Shown in pieces: positions 1 to 7,481 of a stretch of DNA of 19,337 nucleotides. Made by a program: the position numbers and the translations under genes. Position 1 is the first letter of the stretch. Each line of letters starts with the position of its first letter. The notes below the pieces were generated by a model. The model had not been told where the DNA came from. It saw only the letters and a list, made by a program, of their open reading frames with translations, and searched no databases. Source of the DNA: an uncultured Clostridium sp. Its GTDB lineage: Bacteria; Bacillota; Clostridia; TANB77; CAG-508. The DNA lies in the NCBI GenBank assembly GCA_946496115.1, contig CAMMFK010000021.1, positions 1 to 19,337 of the forward strand, in the 5' to 3' direction.

Positions 1-1232
1 TCTTTTTTCTCTTCTTCCAATACTGCATTTTGAATTTTTTCAGATGTCTGACCAACTAATATTAATTTACTTACATTTTGAATTATTGGTTTTGCAATTG
101 GCCCATAATCTAAATGTTTATCATATCCACCTGCAATAAGAACTATTTTCTCATCAAATGAATTTAATCCTGCAATTGTTCTACTTGGACTAGTCCCTAT
201 TGAATCATTGTACCATTCTACTCCATTAATTGTTCTTATATATTCTATTCTATGTTCAACACCCGGGAAATCTTCAATTGTTCTGCGAGTAGTATCTTCT
301 TTACATAGTTCTAGAGTTGCACTAATTGCTGCGCATGCATTTTCACAATTATGCACTCCTCTTAGTTTCATATTTTCTTTTTTTACAAAATGTTTTCTAA
401 CACCATCTTCACAAACTTTTATGATATTATCATTTCTATCGAAAATAACTCCATCATCTAAAACTTCTCTACTACTAAAAAATCTTACTTTACCTTTTGC
501 TTCTTTATAAAATTCTTTTGTTATTTCATTATCCTTATTTATAACTAATAACCCTTGCTCATTTTGATGTAAGAAAATATTCTTCTTACTATCTATATAT
601 TCTTGATAATCTTTATGTACATTTAGATGGTTTGGAGCAATATTTGTAACAACTGCAATTTGAGGGCTTATTTTCATATTCATAAGTTGGAAACTACTTA
701 ATTCTAGAACAACTATATCTTCTGGTTTCATGTTTTCTATTTCAGTAAATAGTGGAGTTCCTATATTACCACCTAAAAAGCAATGATATCCATTTGCTTC
801 TAATATTTTGTAAATCAAAGTAGTTGTAGTTGTTTTTCCATCACTTCCAGTAACTCCAACAACTTTACATGGTGCAAATTCAAGCACTTTTTCAATTTCA
901 GATGTAAGTATTGCTCCTCTTTCTACTTCTTTTACTATTTCTTGAGTATCAGGTCTACAACTTGGAGCTCTAAAAATATAATCAAAGCCTATTAAATGTT
1001 CTAATGAGTTTTCGCCTAAATAATAGTTCATATTATAATTGTCAAGTTTAGCAATTATATCACTATCTATTTTTTCTTTATCTCGGTTATCAAAAGCTGT
1101 AACTTTTGCTCCATGGTTATAGAAATAATCTATAAGTGGTTTATTACTTACCCCCATTCCGATTATTGCAATTCTCTTATCTTTAATATCATTATTGAAA
1201 TTTTTTAACTTTTCATTTACATATGTATTCAT
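1..1232 (-). CDS. murD: UDP-N-acetylmuramoyl-L-alanine--D-glutamate ligase (MurD), C-terminus cut by the window edge
   Basis: This cytoplasmic ligase adds D-glutamate to UDP-MurNAc-L-alanine during peptidoglycan precursor synthesis. Reading from the ATG at 1230-1232, the protein begins MNTYVNEKLKNFNNDIKDKR and continues into IAIIGMGVSNKPLIDYF, the Rossmann-like N-terminal domain. The Mur-ligase ATP loop GVTGSDGKTTTTT is at about residues 117-129, followed by GGNIGTPLF and the LELSSFQL motif. The NIAPNHLNVHKDYQEY segment and HNCENACAA follow, and near the edge WYNDSIGTSPSRTIAGL and VLIAGGYDKHLDYGP, all typical of MurD. About 410 residues are visible of a usual ~450, so roughly 40 lie outside the window. 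GAAGGGAAG lies about 9 bases upstream of the start. A ~150-bp repeat separates it from the kinase-like gene upstream on the same strand. Confidence 0.95.
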   Translation of the reverse strand, partial: MNTYVNEKLKNFNNDIKDKRIAIIGMGVSNKPLIDYFYNHGAKVTAFDNRDKEKIDSDIIAKLDNYNMNYYLGENSLEHLIGFDYIFRAPSCRPDTQEIVKEVERGAILTSEIEKVLEFAPCKVVGVTGSDGKTTTTTLIYKILEANGYHCFLGGNIGTPLFTEIENMKPEDIVVLELSSFQLMNMKISPQIAVVTNIAPNHLNVHKDYQEYIDSKKNIFLHQNEQGLLVINKDNEITKEFYKEAKGKVRFFSSREVLDDGVIFDRNDNIIKVCEDGVRKHFVKKENMKLRGVHNCENACAAISATLELCKEDTTRRTIEDFPGVEHRIEYIRTINGVEWYNDSIGTSPSRTIAGLNSFDEKIVLIAGGYDKHLDYGPIAKPIIQNVSKLILVGQTSEKIQNAVLEEEKK

Positions 1233-1289
1233 TTTTATATTGCTTCCCTTCTAGTTTTGTTTCATTGTTACTATTACAATTTATAAAAG

Positions 1290-1438
1290 CTTAAATATAT
1301 GTTCTGGAGCTTTTAGCGAGCGTAGCTGACTGAGGGCGCGATAAGCATAATTCTTTATCATAGAAGCGCAGTCGGAGCGTGCAAGCGTTTTCGCATTAGC
1401 GAAACCGTGAGGCAAAAGCGAAAGAATGTATATTTAAG
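1290..1438 (+). repeat. Dispersed ~150-bp hairpin repeat, copy A
   Basis: A 149-bp intergenic element that is visibly richer in GC than its flanks. Its ends form an imperfect inverted repeat: CTTAAATATATGTTCT (1290-1305) pairs with AGAATGTATATTTAAG (1423-1438) at 14 of 16 positions. Inside is GGAGCTTTTAGCGAGCG near the left end, and AGTCGGAGCGTGCAAGCG, a TTTCGC-ATTA-GCGAAA-like hairpin, ACCGTGAGGC and AAGCG on the right. Copies B (2294-2438) and C (9463-9615, inverted) share this layout. There is no coding capacity and no U-run typical of a terminator. It lies between murD and the kinase-like gene. Confidence 0.85.
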
Positions 1439-1485
1439 GTTTTGCTAAATAAGTATTAACTGTAAATAGTAATATTCATTTTATA

Positions 1486-2253
1486 TTATGCTATTTTTAA
1501 CAATTTGCTAATATATTTATCAAAAATCTTTTTAGCTGATTCTTTTGCACTTGAATCTCCTGTCACATCAACTTTAACAGTTTTATCAAATGTTTCGTTA
1601 AAGCCGGATTTTTCATGTAATATATCTCTTTGTATAACAGAATTTCTTACCTCATCAATCGTATATTCACCTTTTAATTGATTATATCTTCTTTGTACTC
1701 TTTCTTCAAGAGAAGCGGTAATAAAAATATGCAAATCCATTTCTGGATAAATTTTTACTAAATCCCTTGCTGAAACTATAATATTAAACTTTTTGCTATA
1801 TTCTTGTATTATTTGATGTGCAAATGCAAATAGTTTACTGTTATCTGCCTGATTTGCCATTTTAGAAACACCAATTGAATTTTGCATACTTTTCATAGCT
1901 TCTTCATTAACTTTTTTTCCCGCAATATATATAACCGTTTTTCTATCCTCTATTTTAAATTCTACTTGCAATTTTTTTAATAAATCAAATGGTGTAAGCA
2001 TTGCCATTTGTTCTAAGCTATTTATTCCCTCAAATAGATCAGGCTTTTTGTTTGATGAAGCGGCATCTTCTGCTTTTGAATTTTCGTCAAACCTCAAACT
2101 ATCCTTTGCCATATGTAATGCCTCAATTAAAGCTCGATAAATTTTGCTTCCATCTACAAAAATGCTATTAGGTATTAGATTCAATAATTCATCACAAATG
2201 GATGTTTTACCAGCTCCAACCATTCCTTCAATTCCTATAACTATGTTTTTCAA
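1486..2253 (-). CDS. Divergent cytidylate kinase-like P-loop protein
   Basis: This is probably a nucleoside monophosphate kinase of the cytidylate kinase family, which phosphorylates (d)CMP with ATP in pyrimidine nucleotide synthesis. The Walker A loop is GMVGAGKT at residues 10-17, followed by VDGSKIYRAL, which matches the DxGxxYR segment of Cmk. The C-terminal half has VSARDLVKIYPEMDLHIFIT then ASLEERVQRR and RDILHEKSGF, equivalent to the GRD...PDA..KIFLTAS.EERA.RR and RD...R regions. At 255 residues it is longer than usual (~220), with an acidic, serine-rich insertion around 55-75. Several substrate arginines of canonical Cmk are not obvious, so the substrate may differ. The start is a TTG (2251-2253) behind AAAGGAAG. 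The gene is flanked on both sides by hairpin repeats. Confidence 0.72.
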   Translation of the reverse strand: MKNIVIGIEGMVGAGKTSICDELLNLIPNSIFVDGSKIYRALIEALHMAKDSLRFDENSKAEDAASSNKKPDLFEGINSLEQMAMLTPFDLLKKLQVEFKIEDRKTVIYIAGKKVNEEAMKSMQNSIGVSKMANQADNSKLFAFAHQIIQEYSKKFNIIVSARDLVKIYPEMDLHIFITASLEERVQRRYNQLKGEYTIDEVRNSVIQRDILHEKSGFNETFDKTVKVDVTGDSSAKESAKKIFDKYISKLLKIA

Positions 2254-2293
2254 ATCTTTTCTTCCTTTCTATAATAAAATTTTATCAAGAGCT

Positions 2294-2438
2294 ACAATAT
2301 ATATTCTAGAGCTTTTAGCGCATCGAAGCGGACAAAGGGCTCAAATACGTTTATGTCTTTCTCTTAAAAGCTCAGTCGGAGCGTGCGAGCGCTGAGCAAA
2401 GCGAAATCGCGAAGTAAATGCGGAAGAATGTATATTGT
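2294..2438 (+). repeat. Dispersed ~150-bp hairpin repeat, copy B
   Basis: A second, diverged 145-bp copy of the repeat at 1290-1438, in the same orientation. The end arms are ACAATATATATTCT (2294-2307) and AGAATGTATATTGT (2425-2438), which pair at 13 of 14 positions. It shares TTCT-AGAGCTTTTAGCG near the left end and CAGTCGGAGCGTGCGAGCG with AAATGCGGAAGAATG on the right. The central part differs from copy A. It lies between the 5' end of the kinase-like gene and a different hairpin that begins three bases later. Confidence 0.82.
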
Positions 2439-2440
2439 CG

Positions 2441-2560
2441 TTGAAAAAGAATTAAATTTTGGCTAGGCGTTCAAGGAAGAAATACCGGAGGCGTATGTAG
2501 GTATACGCCGAGGATTTTCTTTTGAAGAACAACGACGCCAAAATTCTAATTATTTTTCAA
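2441..2560 (-). repeat. 120-bp long inverted repeat overlapping the uvrA stop codon; possible terminator or REP-like element
   Basis: The outer arms are 2441-2463 (TTGAAAAAGAATT...TTTTGGC) and 2537-2560 (GCCAAAATTCT...TTTTTCAA). They are complementary except for a one-base bulge and one mismatch. Nested inside are TTCAAGGAAGAAAT against ATTTTCTTTTGAA, and a central GGCGTAT-GTAGGT-ATACGCC hairpin, so the whole element can fold into one long rod. The uvrA stop codon (2550-2552) lies within the right arm. In the uvrA mRNA the structure would start at the last codons, making it a candidate 3' stabiliser or terminator. The sequence is unrelated to copies A-C of the other family. Confidence 0.75.
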
Positions 2561-5378
2561 CCAGGTAAGGTTTCAAGAACTGCCCCGTATAACTTCTCTC
2601 ATTTTGGCAAATCTTTTCCGGTGTTCCAACAGCAATAATTTCTCCACCTTTGTCTCCACCTTCTGGACCTAAGTCAATTATATAATCTGCTGTTTTTATT
2701 AAATCTAAATTATGCTCAATTACTATTACAGTATTTCCTGTATCAACTAATCTTTGTAAAATATCTACTAATCTGTGTACATCATCAATATGAAGACCTG
2801 TTGTAGGTTCATCTAAGATATATAAAGTTTTACCTGTTGCTCTTTTTGAAAGCTCTGTTGCAAGTTTAATACGTTGAGCCTCACCACCAGATAAAGTTGT
2901 AGATGGTTGACCTAATTTAATATATCCTAAACCTACATCATATAATGTTTGTATTTTTTGTTTAATTCTAGGTATATTTTCAAAAAATTGTAAAGTCTCT
3001 TCAACAGTCATATCAAGTACATCAGATATACTTTTTCCTTTATATTTAACTTCAAGAGTTTCTTTATTATATCTTTTTCCTTTACATACTTCACAAGGAA
3101 CATATACATCAGACAAGAAATTCATTTCTATTTTAATTATTCCATCACCTGAACAAGCTTCACATCTTCCTCCGGGAACATTAAAGCTAAATCTACCTTT
3201 ATCATATCCACGCATTTTCGCTTCATTTGTAGTTGCAAATATTTCTCTAATAAAATCAAATACACCTGTGTATGTTGCTGGATTTGAACGTGGAGTTCTA
3301 CCTATTGGAGATTGGTCAATATTGATTATTTTATCAATATTATGAAGTCCTTTTACCTCTTTACAGCTTCCCACTTTTTCATTTGATTTATTTAAAGCCC
3401 TATTAATATTTTTATACAAAACTTCATTTATTAAAGTACTCTTTCCTGAACCTGAAACACCTGTTACGCAAATGAATTCTCCAAGTGGAAATTTAACGCT
3501 TATATTTTTTAAGTTATGCTCTTTTGCTCCCACAACCTCAATAGATTTACCATTAGATTTTCTTCTCTTTTTAGGTACTGGAATTTGTTTTCTTCCAGAT
3601 AAATATTGACCTGTTATTGAATCAGGAATTTTAGCAATTTCTTCAGCTGTGCCTTGAGCCATAACATTTCCGCCGTGTACACCTGCATAAGGACCAATGT
3701 CTATTACTTGGTCTGCGGCATACATTGTATCAGTATCATGCTCAACAACTATAACTGAGTTTCCTAAATCTCTAAGTTTTTTTAGTGTAGCAATTAATTT
3801 ATCATTATCTCTTTGATGTAAACCTATACTTGGCTCATCAAGTATATACATAACTCCTGTTAATCCTGAACCTATTTGAGTGGCAAGCCTAATTCTTTGA
3901 GCTTCACCACCAGATAAAGTCGCTGCACTTCTAGATAATGTTAAATAGTCAAGTCCAACATCAATTAAGAATTGTAAACGTTTACCTAATTCTTTTAAAA
4001 TTTGGTCAGCAATCATACTGTCTTTCTCACTTAAAGTTAAACTATTTAAATATTCTTTAATGTGGAAAATTGACATATCTGTAAGTTCATTAATATTCTT
4101 GCTTCCAACTCTTACAGATAAACTTTCTTTTTTAAGTCTTGCACCATGACAATCAGGGCACTCCATATTGCTCATATACATTTCATAGAATTGCATCATG
4201 CCTTGAGACTTTGTTTCTCTATGACGTCTCTCAAGTGTTGGAATTACACCTTCAAATGGTACTTTGTTTCTTCTAACACCGAAAGCTGTTTCATATTCAA
4301 ACTCTATTTCTTCATCACCTGTACCGTAAAGAATTTTATCTAAGAAATCTCTTGGTAAATCTTTGATTGGCTTTGAAATATCTACTCCATAATGTCTTCC
4401 AATTGCTTCAAAATACATTTTAGCAATTGTATCTCCTTTTTTCATAGTGCTTGCGCCAAAAGCTTTTACACCATTGTATAAAGTAAGATTTTTATCAGGT
4501 ATAATTAAATCTTCGTCCATTTTCATTAAATAACCAATACCTGTACAAGTTGGACATGCTCCAACAGGGTTATTGAATGAAAACATTCTTGGAGATAGTT
4601 CTTCAAAACTTATACCACAATCAGGGCAGGCATAATTACCGCTAAATAATAGCTCCTTTTTGCCCGGTATATCTACTGTAACCAAGTTATTCGCATATTT
4701 CATAGCAGTTTCAACTGATTCAGTAAGTCTTGCCCTAATGTCTGATTTAATTACTAATCTATCAATAATTATATCTATATTATGCTTTTTCTTTCTATCT
4801 ATTTCAATATCATCTGTAAGCTCCACTGTGTTTCCATCAACTCTAGCACGCACAAATCCCTCTTTTGCAAAATCCTCAAGAAGCTTTTTATATTCACCTT
4901 TTCTGCCTCTGATAACTGGTGCTAGAATTTGAATTCTAGTACCTTCATCAAGTTCCAAAACACTATCTACAATTTGGTCAACAGTTTGCTTTTCTATTTT
5001 TTTACCACATTTAGGACAATATGGCACACCTATTCTAGCATAAAGTAAACGAATATAGTCATATATTTCAGTAACAGTACCAACTGTTGAACGTGGGTTT
5101 TTAGATGTAGTTTTTTGGTCTATTGATATTGCAGGAGATAATCCATCTATTGATTCAACATTTGGTTTATCCATTATTCCTAAGAATTGTCTAGCATAAG
5201 AAGATAAACTTTCTACATATCTTCTTTGACCTTCTGCATAAAGTGTATCAAATGCTAAGGATGATTTTCCTGAACCAGATAAACCTGTGATAACTACTAA
5301 TTTATTTTTTGGTATTTCTAAGCTTATGTTTTTTAAATTGTGTTCTTTTGCTCCCTTTATTACTATGTTATCGTTCAT
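2550..5378 (-). CDS. uvrA: UvrABC excinuclease subunit A
   Basis: This is the damage-recognition ATPase of bacterial nucleotide excision repair. It works as a dimer with UvrB, encoded nearby on the other strand. The 942 residues are full length. It has two ABC modules: Walker A GLSGSGKS at 32-39 and a second GVSGSGKST after residue 630. Each module has an LSGGEAQRI signature and a Walker B (YILDEPSIGLH and YILDEPTTGLH). Zinc-finger cysteine pairs are visible as CPKC, CPDC/CPTC, CPDC, and CEAC/CEVC. The ATG at 5376-5378 follows AAAGGA at a good distance. The predicted promoter lies about 125 bases upstream, placing a tandem 12-bp repeat in the 5' leader. I saw no obvious Bacillus-type LexA box there. 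Confidence 0.98.
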   Translation of the reverse strand: MNDNIVIKGAKEHNLKNISLEIPKNKLVVITGLSGSGKSSLAFDTLYAEGQRRYVESLSSYARQFLGIMDKPNVESIDGLSPAISIDQKTTSKNPRSTVGTVTEIYDYIRLLYARIGVPYCPKCGKKIEKQTVDQIVDSVLELDEGTRIQILAPVIRGRKGEYKKLLEDFAKEGFVRARVDGNTVELTDDIEIDRKKKHNIDIIIDRLVIKSDIRARLTESVETAMKYANNLVTVDIPGKKELLFSGNYACPDCGISFEELSPRMFSFNNPVGACPTCTGIGYLMKMDEDLIIPDKNLTLYNGVKAFGASTMKKGDTIAKMYFEAIGRHYGVDISKPIKDLPRDFLDKILYGTGDEEIEFEYETAFGVRRNKVPFEGVIPTLERRHRETKSQGMMQFYEMYMSNMECPDCHGARLKKESLSVRVGSKNINELTDMSIFHIKEYLNSLTLSEKDSMIADQILKELGKRLQFLIDVGLDYLTLSRSAATLSGGEAQRIRLATQIGSGLTGVMYILDEPSIGLHQRDNDKLIATLKKLRDLGNSVIVVEHDTDTMYAADQVIDIGPYAGVHGGNVMAQGTAEEIAKIPDSITGQYLSGRKQIPVPKKRRKSNGKSIEVVGAKEHNLKNISVKFPLGEFICVTGVSGSGKSTLINEVLYKNINRALNKSNEKVGSCKEVKGLHNIDKIINIDQSPIGRTPRSNPATYTGVFDFIREIFATTNEAKMRGYDKGRFSFNVPGGRCEACSGDGIIKIEMNFLSDVYVPCEVCKGKRYNKETLEVKYKGKSISDVLDMTVEETLQFFENIPRIKQKIQTLYDVGLGYIKLGQPSTTLSGGEAQRIKLATELSKRATGKTLYILDEPTTGLHIDDVHRLVDILQRLVDTGNTVIVIEHNLDLIKTADYIIDLGPEGGDKGGEIIAVGTPEKICQNERSYTGQFLKPYLVEK

Positions 5379-5420
5379 TTTGCATTTTCCTTTCAGTTTT
5401 GCATTTTATATTTATATTTT

Positions 5421-5503
5421 AAAGTATCTTTAAAGTATCATTTAATGTATCATTTAAAGTGTCACTTAAAGTGCCATTTAAAATGCCATTTAAAGTGCCA
5501 CGT
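5421..5503 (-). repeat. Seven tandem 12-bp repeats in the predicted uvrA leader
   Basis: On the plus strand the units are AAAGTATCTTT (11 bases), AAAGTATCATTT, AATGTATCATTT, AAAGTGTCACTT, AAAGTGCCATTT, AAAATGCCATTT and AAAGTGCCACGT, without gaps. The consensus AAAGTGYCATTT is nearly self-complementary, so adjacent units can pair. The array lies between a predicted uvrA promoter and the uvrA start, and so would be transcribed as 5' untranslated RNA. Confidence 0.85.
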
Positions 5504-5505
5504 AC

Positions 5506-5534
5506 ATAATACCACAAAAACTAGTTTTATACAA
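5506..5534 (-). promoter_or_regulatory. Predicted sigma-A promoter of uvrA
   Basis: On the minus strand the -35 box is TTGTAT (5529-5534) and the -10 box TATTAT (5506-5511), with a 17-base spacer. The expected start of transcription is near 5499, giving a ~120-base leader that includes the tandem repeats. An AAAACTAGTTTT palindrome (5517-5528) fills most of the spacer and could be a regulator site. Confidence 0.5.
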
Positions 5535-5558
5535 TGGAAAAAGTTAGATTTTTATATT

Positions 5559-6833
5559 CTAAATTTCTCCTTCAAAAATCTCCCCCATTCCTTTTTGCAC
5601 AAACTCATTTTTCATAAAATACTTCCAAATAGAGCCATTTAAATAATTTTCTATCATGCATAAGCCTATTCCCTTATCTATGCCTAAGTTTTCGTGTGCA
5701 AACCAAGGGCTGTCTCCTTCAAAATTAAAACTATTATTAAACCCATAATCAGACCAAAGTTCTGGAAAATTGTTATAATAATTTTCTATTACTTTAATTG
5801 AATACTCCGGCGTAAATACAATTGAGCCAATAGCTCCTGACGTAGCAACAGTACCATCATTTTCTACTTCCAAATTCGAATTACAAGGCTTTGAACCAAT
5901 GCCTGCTTTATATCCTTCTGGAGTCAAACAAGCAGTAAGTCCCCATGCATTTTCGCCAAAAGTCTTGTATTTATTCATATTGTCAATACAATATTGCCTA
6001 TTTGCCAAAGTTGCTTTAACGGAATTTTCAAACCAATCTATTCCATTTTTATCTACTTTATTTCTAAAATCAAAAAATGCGTGAGAATACTGATAAGTAA
6101 ACAAAGAACCACAGTGGCTGTATACAATATTTTTTATATTGCCATAATCTGCTTTGGGCTTATCAAAGTAATCGTATACATCTTTATCTACATTAAATGT
6201 CGGTGAGGCAATTGCTAAAATATAAATCATTAGCTGTTCAGCGTAGGTTTCCCACCTTTCTTCAAATCCCTTATCTTTTGAGTAACCCACATAAAACTGA
6301 TTTGTTTCTTTATCTAAAAACCATCTCCAATTAACTCTTTCATATAGCTTTGTAGCTTTTTCTTTTATTTCTCCTTCAAAAAATTCTCCTGTTAAAATTG
6401 CTCCACACAGCAAAATAGCTGTGTCTATTATTGAAACTTCATAATTTTCATATGAAGCTTTTGAATTAATTTTTATAAAATGATAATAAAATCCATTTTC
6501 ATTTTCTAATTCATTAAGTATAGTATCCAATGTTTTTGTTGCTATTCTTTTGGCTTCATCATATTTTAAATATCCATGTACAACACCAACAACTAATGCA
6601 CAAAAACCATAGCCAACTGATGCTATACTTGTAATATTCTGCTTATGGACTGATTCATCATGAATTAAACCATAACCTTTGTCACTAAAATTATTTTCTC
6701 TTATAAAAAATAAATAACTTCCTTTTAGTTCTTTTTCAAGAAGTTCTTTACCATATAATTTTTGCATAAAAAGTCTCATTCCTTTCTGGTTTCGTTTAAA
6801 GGCACTCATAGTTATGAAAATAATTTCTTTCAA
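5559..6833 (-). CDS. Glucoamylase-family protein (PF10091/COG5368 type), probable cytoplasmic glycoside hydrolase
   Basis: The protein matches the (alpha/alpha)6-barrel family annotated as putative glucoamylase, which also contains beta-1,2-glucanases (GH144). The real substrate cannot be read from sequence. Family landmarks are SIIDTAILLCGAIL, LYERVNWRWFL, a W-x-TYAEQLMIYILAIASPT stretch, FTYQYSHAFFDFRNKVD, FGENAWGLTACLTPEGYKAG, VENDGTVATSGAIGS followed by IVFTPE, and GIDKGIGLCMIENYLNG-IWKYFM near the end. There is no signal peptide, so it should act inside the cell on imported oligosaccharides. The TTG at 6831-6833 is preceded by AAAGGAG at a good distance. In-frame ATGs at residues 19 and 23 also follow an AAAGGA, so a shorter product is possible. 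It is transcribed toward uvrA, 180 bases upstream of that gene. Confidence 0.8.
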   Translation of the reverse strand: MKEIIFITMSAFKRNQKGMRLFMQKLYGKELLEKELKGSYLFFIRENNFSDKGYGLIHDESVHKQNITSIASVGYGFCALVVGVVHGYLKYDEAKRIATKTLDTILNELENENGFYYHFIKINSKASYENYEVSIIDTAILLCGAILTGEFFEGEIKEKATKLYERVNWRWFLDKETNQFYVGYSKDKGFEERWETYAEQLMIYILAIASPTFNVDKDVYDYFDKPKADYGNIKNIVYSHCGSLFTYQYSHAFFDFRNKVDKNGIDWFENSVKATLANRQYCIDNMNKYKTFGENAWGLTACLTPEGYKAGIGSKPCNSNLEVENDGTVATSGAIGSIVFTPEYSIKVIENYYNNFPELWSDYGFNNSFNFEGDSPWFAHENLGIDKGIGLCMIENYLNGSIWKYFMKNEFVQKGMGEIFEGEI

Positions 6834-6941
6834 ACTAAATCTCCTTTAATAATAATTGCTTATATTAGTGTTTGTAGAAGATAACTATGTTATTCATTAA
6901 ATTATCAAAGCAAAGTTTAACATTATATCGTTGAAAGCTGT

Positions 6942-6971
6942 TTGACATAAAGTTTTTTTCCATGTTATAAT
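6942..6971 (+). promoter_or_regulatory. Consensus sigma-A promoter of the small membrane protein gene
   Basis: TTGACA (6942-6947) and TATAAT (6966-6971) are both perfect consensus hexamers, 18 bases apart. Transcription should start near 6978, giving a leader of about 70 bases. The divergent glucoamylase-family gene must have its own promoter in the same gap. A minus-strand TATAAT (6922-6927) is a candidate -10, but it has no good -35. Confidence 0.8.
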
Positions 6972-7050
6972 ATAAATACATTTTGTGCTATATTTCCTCA
7001 TTGAAATATGGACATTTAAAATCATTTCACAATATTAAGGAGGAATCACA

Positions 7051-7356
7051 ATGAAACGGAAGGCACTCTTGGAATTGGCAAGAAGAATTTTAAAAAGGAA
7101 TCTTCTTAAAATTTGTTTCGTAGCTTTCAGCGTTATAACCTTTTTGGCCATTTTTATACAACTATTGATGCTTTTGTATAGCGAAAATAATCTTATAGAA
7201 ATAATATCTATTTTACTGCTGTGTTCTTTCTTATTCACAGCATTGATTGACATTGTAATAATTGCTATTTATTGGACCATAGCATTAGTGAAATCTACAG
7301 TTAGTAGGCTAAGAACAGAGTTGGAAGAAATCGAAGAAGAGCAAAAGGAGCACTAA
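7051..7356 (+). CDS. Small two-helix membrane protein of unknown function
   Basis: A 101-residue protein that I do not recognise. It has a basic N-terminus (MKRKALLELARRILKRN), then two hydrophobic helices at about residues 19-43 and 48-78. It ends in a charged, probably coiled-coil tail rich in Glu (residues ~83-101, RLRTELEEIEEEQKEH). The positive-inside pattern suggests both ends are cytoplasmic. Translation is well supported: AAGGAGG sits seven bases before the ATG. The gene stands alone, with a consensus promoter upstream and a strong hairpin 24 bases after its stop. It appears to be a monocistronic unit between the divergent glucoamylase-family gene and uvrB. Confidence 0.8.
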   Translation: MKRKALLELARRILKRNLLKICFVAFSVITFLAIFIQLLMLLYSENNLIEIISILLLCSFLFTALIDIVIIAIYWTIALVKSTVSRLRTELEEIEEEQKEH

Positions 7357-7380
7357 TTCTATCGTAGCTTTCTGTTTGCA

Positions 7381-7406
7381 CCCCACAGCATTCTTATGCT
7401 GTGGGG
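7381..7406 (+). terminator. Strong hairpin terminator after the small membrane protein gene
   Basis: CCCCACAGCAT (7381-7391) and ATGCTGTGGGG (7396-7406) form a perfect 11-bp stem with a TCTT loop, followed by CTTTAAAATAA. The U-tract is short, but the stem is very stable and separates this gene from the uvrB promoter. Confidence 0.8.
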
Positions 7407-7430
7407 CTTTAAAATAATAAGCCAAAATTA

Positions 7431-7459
7431 TTGTATTTACAGCTATAATATGGTATAAA
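7431..7459 (+). promoter_or_regulatory. Predicted uvrB promoter, deciding the uvrB start
   Basis: TTGTAT (7431-7436) and TATAAA (7454-7459) are 17 bases apart. Transcription would begin near 7466, so the in-frame ATG at 7464 could not be used and the ATG at 7482 must be the start. A second -10-like TATAAT is at 7444-7449 but lacks a good -35. Confidence 0.5.
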
Positions 7460-7481
7460 TATTATGTATATAGGAGGCCTT

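Noticed and set aside
208..510. Plus-strand 100-codon frame inside murD
   Set aside because: It is antisense to clearly conserved MurD sequence, without ribosome site or recognisable product. The same holds for the other antisense frames within uvrA, uvrB and the ABC genes.
1290..2560. Insertion sequence or composite element carrying the cytidylate kinase-like gene between repeats A and B
   Set aside because: No transposase or target duplication is visible. A and B are in direct orientation and copy C stands alone, so a mobile unit cannot be supported.
5421..5503. CRISPR array
   Set aside because: The units are 12 bp with no spacers and no cas genes nearby; it is a plain tandem repeat.
5379..5558. 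LexA/SOS box controlling uvrA or uvrB
   Set aside because: I found no GAAC-N4-GTTC-type palindrome in either upstream region. The palindrome AAAACTAGTTTT does not fit.
7464..7481. Upstream in-frame ATG giving six extra residues on UvrB
   Set aside because: There is no ribosome site, AGGAGG lies inside it, the predicted transcription start is at about the same place, and UvrB proteins normally begin near MFKLVSDYKPTGDQPQAI.
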